Of a DNA stretch of 64,000 bases, positions 61,017 through 64,000 are shown piece after piece. The notes under the pieces are model-generated. The model saw only the letters and a program-made list of their open reading frames with translations. It was not told where the DNA came from and ran no database searches. Location: positions 57,965 through 121,964 of the forward strand of contig NZ_JMCC02000008.1 of assembly GCF_000737335.2 (NCBI RefSeq). Reading direction: 5' to 3'. Position 1 is the first letter of the stretch. Every line of letters begins with the position of its first letter. The DNA is from Enhygromyxa salina. Its GTDB lineage: Bacteria > Myxococcota_A > Polyangia > Nannocystales > Nannocystaceae. Position numbers and translations under genes: made by a program.

Positions 61017-61361
61017 ATGCGCGCCGCAACACTCACGCTCGCCATCCTCGCCGGCTGCGCCCAGCCCGGCCCACAGCCCTGCGTGCAGCCGGCCCCGGCC
61101 ACGCCCGCCCCGACGCCCGCCCACAGGCAGCACCCCGAGGGCGGCAACGACCAGCACTTCTGTTGCGCCCACGTCGAGCGCGAGAGCCTCACGGGTACCG
61201 ACTGCATGGCCATCGGCGTGGAGTCGATCAACGCGTGTGAGCGGGTCCTCTACTGCGCGGAGCGGTGGACGAGGCAGGGCGACACGGTCGCGTGCGTCGG
61301 TGAGCACCCGTGCCCCGGCGTCTACGTGATCCAAGACGGCGTTGTCACTTGCGCTGATTAA
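61017..61361 (+). CDS. Small six-Cys lipoprotein, member D, with C-terminal extension
   Basis: 114 residues from the ATG at 61017, 8 nt after fragment E. Signal 'MRAATLTLAILAGC', a Pro/Ala linker with one extra Cys, and the core 'NDQHFCCAHVE...DCMAIGVESINAC..VLYCAERW..GDTVAC'. A 24-residue extension 'VGEHPCPGVYVIQDGVVTC' with two more Cys repeats the 'DGxVxC' ending. All six core Cys are conserved. Confidence 0.77.
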   Translation: MRAATLTLAILAGCAQPGPQPCVQPAPATPAPTPAHRQHPEGGNDQHFCCAHVERESLTGTDCMAIGVESINACERVLYCAERWTRQGDTVACVGEHPCPGVYVIQDGVVTCAD

Positions 61362-61396
61362 GCCCCCGCGGGCGCCTGGGTGTTCGCGGCCAGCGC

Positions 61397-62005
61397 TCAG
61401 TACGATCGGCACCCCGGCTCGATCGACTCGAGCTTGTCGGGCCAGCCCTCTCCACAGCCCCACAGTTCGTTTTGGACCGCGGTGATCGCTTCGTAGAGTG
61501 GGACGATGCCCTCGAACAGGCAAAAGAGCGCAAGCTCGATGCTGCGCTCGCCCGCCCAAAGGGTCACGGTCCCGCCCGCGTCAGGGGCTCCGCAGGACCC
61601 CATGTAGTTGACGGGTGTTCGGTCGTCGAAGTCGGCGGTTGCCAACTCGACATCGAGGGCTGCCGACGCCTCGGGCGTGAGGGTGCCGCGGTTCTCGAAG
61701 GAGAATACCCCGTCACTGAAGAAGCAGAGCTGTTGGACATGCCGTCCCTGCCGGTAAAAATGCGAGGCCGCGCATGTGTAGTAGGCCCAGGTTCCAGAGT
61801 GGCTGATCAGCTCGTCGCCAATCGGCTCGGGGGCTTCTTGGTCGGGCGGATCGTCAACGGGCTCCGTCGCGCAACCGGTGGTGAGGGCGAGCAGGGCGGC
61901 GAGGAGAAGTTTGGTGGCCGGCGAACGCTCCCGCGTGTCAAGGCGTCCGCGAGCGGTCGAGACTTCCTCGCGCGAGCTGATGAATGTCTCAGTCTGGTTC
62001 GGCAC
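61397..62005 (-). CDS. Lipoprotein of unknown function
   Basis: 202 residues from a GTG at 62005, giving a long polar n-region (about 30 residues) before the hydrophobic segment ending LLALTTGC. No nearer start exists in frame. The mature part has about eight Cys ('YYTCAASHFYRQGRHVQQLC', 'GSCGAPDAGG', 'LWGCGEGW') and no known family. It overlaps the stop of the upstream lipoprotein by 17 nt. A truncated second copy of its first 17 codons is at 62965-63015. Confidence 0.7.
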   Translation of the reverse strand: MPNQTETFISSREEVSTARGRLDTRERSPATKLLLAALLALTTGCATEPVDDPPDQEAPEPIGDELISHSGTWAYYTCAASHFYRQGRHVQQLCFFSDGVFSFENRGTLTPEASAALDVELATADFDDRTPVNYMGSCGAPDAGGTVTLWAGERSIELALFCLFEGIVPLYEAITAVQNELWGCGEGWPDKLESIEPGCRSY

Positions 62006-62369
62006 AGCAGCACCTCAGCGTGTTGGAGAACAGCCAATCGATTGGAGCGTCGCAGGTGGTAGCGACGGCGCCGCCCGTGTATGCGTCGGCGCAGAGTTCG
62101 GTGCCGCCGAGCGCGAACACTTGGGTCGCCATGTCGCAGGTCTTGGGGTTGCAGTACTTGGGGTCAGCGGGGCACGCGTTCGCCACACACTCCAAGCCTT
62201 CGGCGGCGCAGACCTCGTCGCAGCTTTGCCAGTCGACGTCGTCCGTGACGCAGGGCGCCCACTCGGGCGTCGCCGACGGAACTTCATCGCCATCACCGTC
62301 GCTGGCCTGGCGGACACCGCAGCCGACCATGAGTGCAGTGACCACAACGAGCGCCGTGGACCACCGCAT
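61989..62369 (-). CDS. Cys-rich lipoprotein, duplicate 1
   Basis: 126 residues. Signal ends VVTALMVGC. The mature part is acidic and then Cys-rich ('DWQSCDEVCAAEGLECVANAC', 'DPKYCNPKTCDMAT') and ends TLRCCCAEPD. About 85% identical to the gene at 62999, exactly 1010 bp away. Its ATG overlaps the TGA of the FG-GAP remnant as TGATG. Confidence 0.78.
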   Translation of the reverse strand: MRWSTALVVVTALMVGCGVRQASDGDGDEVPSATPEWAPCVTDDVDWQSCDEVCAAEGLECVANACPADPKYCNPKTCDMATQVFALGGTELCADAYTGGAVATTCDAPIDWLFSNTLRCCCAEPD

Positions 62370-62743
62370 CAGTAGCCCCTTGCGTTGAGACCGACCGGGT
62401 ACGCGGCCTTGGGTGTCGGCAGCGGATCCTCGCATGAAAACGTCCTTTCCTCCGGCACGCAGCGCCACACTGGGCTCGGATTGTCGGGTGCGACTGCATC
62501 GTACCAGAGGATGTCCGTGCAGCCATCGCCGTCGAAGTCCTCGGCGTACGGCACATAGTCGCCAGCGACCTCCAACGCGCGCACTTCGACGGCCGGACCG
62601 TCGAAGTACCACATCCAACTCAGTCCACCGGCGAGCTCGGCTGCGGGTCGGTACCACAGGATGTCGTCATCCGCGTCGCCGTCGAAGTCACCGACGATCG
62701 GGTGATACTCGCCATCGACGGCAAACAGATAGCTGTTGAACTG
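62369..62743 (-). pseudogene. 5'-truncated FG-GAP/VCBS-repeat gene, duplicate 1
   Basis: The minus frame encodes 'AVDGEYHPIVGDFDGDADDD' then 'ILWYRPAAELAGG' and on to '...LNARGY', matching the gene at 63379 throughout. It has no signal and its start is lost. Homology stops at about 62743, where kinase-derived sequence begins. An internal ATG (MWYFDG) could start an 81-residue product, but this is unlikely to be functional. Confidence 0.75.
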
Positions 62744-62756
62744 AACCTCGAGCGGG

Positions 62757-62814
62757 CTCGAAGCCAGCGATCTGGCGACGCGGGAGGGCCAGCTCCTCGC
62801 GCAGCTCGATCACC
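62757..62814 (+). pseudogene. 58-nt fragment of the Ser/Thr kinase gene (58773-58830)
   Basis: Matches the kinase coding sequence for 'LEGSDLATREGQLLAQLDH' with three changes in 58 nt, in the same orientation. No kinase sequence flanks it. Confidence 0.85.
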
Positions 62815-62919
62815 CCGGCCTCACGTCTGGCGCAAACTGGGGGCGCTATCGGGCGACGAACGGCCATACATGCTGCCCACCGCCGATGGTCGTGCCCCCG
62901 CGCTGCCTATGGTGTTGTC

Positions 62920-62967
62920 ATGTTTGCAATCAAGCACACCAGCATCGCAATCCTCGCCGCGTGCGGG
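62920..62967 (+). pseudogene. Signal-peptide fragment of a small six-Cys lipoprotein (F)
   Basis: 'MFAIKHTSIAILAACG' matches the signal of member B (MYAIKLTIMAILAACG). After the lipobox Cys the frame runs antisense into the truncated copy of the 61397 gene, so the mature domain is missing. Confidence 0.75.
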
Positions 62968-63015
62968 CGAGACGTCCTCGCGCGAGCTGATGAATGTCTC
63001 AGTCAGGTTCGGCAC
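62965..63015 (-). pseudogene. 5' fragment of the 61397 lipoprotein gene, duplicate 2
   Basis: 'MPNLTETFISSREDVSPARG' corresponds to the first residues of the intact gene (MPNQTETFISSREEVSTARG). Beyond it the sequence is the antisense of fragment F. The duplicated block therefore ends here. Confidence 0.8.
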
Positions 63016-63379
63016 AGCAGCACCTCAGGGTGTTGGAGAACAGCCAATCGATTGGAGCCTCGCAGGAAGTGGCGACGGAGCCGCCAGCCAAAGCGTCGGC
63101 GCAGAGCGCTTCGTCGTCGAGGGCGAACGCCTGGGTGGCCATGTCGCACGGCTTGGGGTTGCAGTATTTGGGGTCAGCGGGACACGCGTTCGCCACACAC
63201 ACCAAGCCTTCGGCGGCGCAGACCTCGTCGCAGTTTTGCCAGTCGACGTCGTCCATTACGCAGGGCGCCCACTCGGGCGTCGCCGATGGAATTTCATCGC
63301 CGTCGCCGTCGCTGACCTGGCGGACACCGCAGCCGAGCAATAGCACAGTGGTCACGACGAGCGCAGTGGACGACCGCAT
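62999..63379 (-). CDS. Cys-rich lipoprotein, duplicate 2
   Basis: 126 residues. Signal ends VLLLGC. It has the same Cys layout as the 61989 gene ('DWQNCDEVCAAEGLVCVANAC', 'TLRCCCAEPD'). Differences cluster in the signal and in the 'FALDDEALCADALAGGSVA' stretch. The upstream FG-GAP gene is intact here, so this copy probably keeps the original operon context. Confidence 0.8.
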   Translation of the reverse strand: MRSSTALVVTTVLLLGCGVRQVSDGDGDEIPSATPEWAPCVMDDVDWQNCDEVCAAEGLVCVANACPADPKYCNPKPCDMATQAFALDDEALCADALAGGSVATSCEAPIDWLFSNTLRCCCAEPD

Positions 63380-64000
63380 CAGTAGCCCCTCGCGTTGAGA
63401 CCGACCGGGTATGCGGCCTTGGGTGTCGGCAGCGGATCCTCGCACGAAAACGTCCTTTCCTCCGGCACGCAGCGCCACACTGGGCTCGGATTGTCGGGTG
63501 CGACTGCATCGTACCAGAGGATGTCCGTGCAGCCATCGCCGTCGAAATCCTCGGCGTAGGGCACGTAGTCCCCAGCGACCTCCAACGCGCGCACCTCTAC
63601 GGCCGGGCCGTCGAAGTACCACATCCAACTTACTCCACCGGCGAACTCGGCCGCGGGTCGATACCAGAGGATGTCGTCGTCTGCATCGCCGTCAAAATCG
63701 CCGACGATCGGGTGATACTCGCCATCGACCGCAAAGAGGTAGCTAATGAACTGGATGTCGGCCAGGTTGCCGTCTGCTAGCCACAGCCAATCGGCCGCCG
63801 ACCCCGGCGCATACCAAAACAAGTCCGTCCGGCCATCCCCGTCAAAGTTGCCCACGATAGGCAGGTACTCGGAACCGGGAGCGACACCCAATTGTGCCAC
63901 GGACTTCGGCCCCGACTTCTTGACTGGAACCATCGGCCTGAAGATCCACGTGTCCGTCGTCGCGGTGCGCGGCTCGAACCAGACAATGTCCGCCGTGTCC
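63379..64000 (-). CDS. FG-GAP/VCBS-repeat protein, 3' part (runs off the window)
   Basis: At least 206 residues, cut at the right edge. It has repeated calcium-binding-like blades 'NFDGDGRTDLFWY', 'DFDGDADDDILWY' and 'DFDGDGCTDILWY', each followed by a short W-rich strand, as in FG-GAP/VCBS beta-propellers. The C-terminus 'CVPEERTFSCEDPL' has two Cys. The protein is probably secreted. The stop overlaps the ATG of the downstream Cys-rich lipoprotein (TGATG). Confidence 0.85.
   Translation of the reverse strand, partial: DTADIVWFEPRTATTDTWIFRPMVPVKKSGPKSVAQLGVAPGSEYLPIVGNFDGDGRTDLFWYAPGSAADWLWLADGNLADIQFISYLFAVDGEYHPIVGDFDGDADDDILWYRPAAEFAGGVSWMWYFDGPAVEVRALEVAGDYVPYAEDFDGDGCTDILWYDAVAPDNPSPVWRCVPEERTFSCEDPLPTPKAAYPVGLNARGY

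Noticed and set aside
62920..63315. 131-codon chimeric frame beginning with a good lipoprotein signal
   Set aside because: After residue 16 it is antisense to the duplicated lipoprotein gene, so it is a fragment fusion rather than a functional gene.

Overview
The window is high-GC DNA with dense, often 4-nt-overlapping genes. It looks like the chromosome of a myxobacterium, most likely the Nannocystineae side of Myxococcota (Nannocystis/Plesiocystis/Enhygromyxa type). The signs are many lipoproteins with Thr/Asp/Glu/Gly linkers, Gly-Asp repeat linkers encoded by GGCGAC hexamers, a MYXO-CTERM-like C-terminal sorting signal, Ser/Thr kinases with TPR tails, a sigma-factor/kinase divergent pair, and Cys-rich secreted proteins. 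This placement is inference; no rRNA or other taxonomic marker is present.

Layout. 0-5.5 kb: 5' part of a probable protein-arginine-deiminase lipoprotein (cut by the window edge), a TPR lipoprotein, an acyl-CoA synthetase, a 5'-truncated Cys-rich protein and a DsbA-like lipoprotein. 5.7-11.8 kb: a complete minus-strand urate/ureide operon (puuD, allB, allantoicase, uraD, uraH and an aldolase-like gene) that takes urate to ureidoglycolate plus urea. 11.8-21 kb: CoA-binding protein, poly-Gln zinc-ribbon membrane protein, Zn-ribbon lipoprotein, GT-C-like membrane protein, UbiA prenyltransferase, Uma2-fold protein, geranylgeranyl-reductase-type flavoprotein, Gly-Asp-repeat thioredoxin lipoprotein and a porin. 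21-30 kb: plus-strand metabolic genes (Rieske/glutamate-synthase fusion, epimerase, steroid-reductase-type protein, spermidine-synthase-type protein), a DEAD-box helicase and an SDR. 30-37.5 kb: MYXO-CTERM phosphoesterase, LuxR-type regulator, then the arginine deiminase pathway (OTC divergent from arcA-arcC) and a double thioredoxin lipoprotein. 37.5-46 kb: ArfB, two paralogous Ser/Thr kinases, CNT nucleoside transporter, AAA ATPase followed by a 62-bp RNA hairpin, and a TerB-like protein. 46-53 kb: a DUF5685-type protein with a 34-Cys tail, coupled to an isoprenoid-synthase-like gene, then two large paralogous membrane-anchored proteins.

53-64 kb is an accessory region unlike the rest. It holds type I-E-like CRISPR repeats without cas genes, 128-bp tandem repeats, at least four members of a small six-Cys lipoprotein family, other Cys-rich secreted proteins, a sigma factor/kinase pair, a 1010-bp tandem duplication, and short fragments of neighbouring genes scattered between intact genes. 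It reads as a fast-recombining surface-protein locus.

The best candidates for something undescribed are the six-Cys lipoprotein family and its fragment mosaic, the strand-specific 62-bp RNA hairpin behind the AAA ATPase, and the DUF5685 protein with the Cys/Gly/Asn tail.
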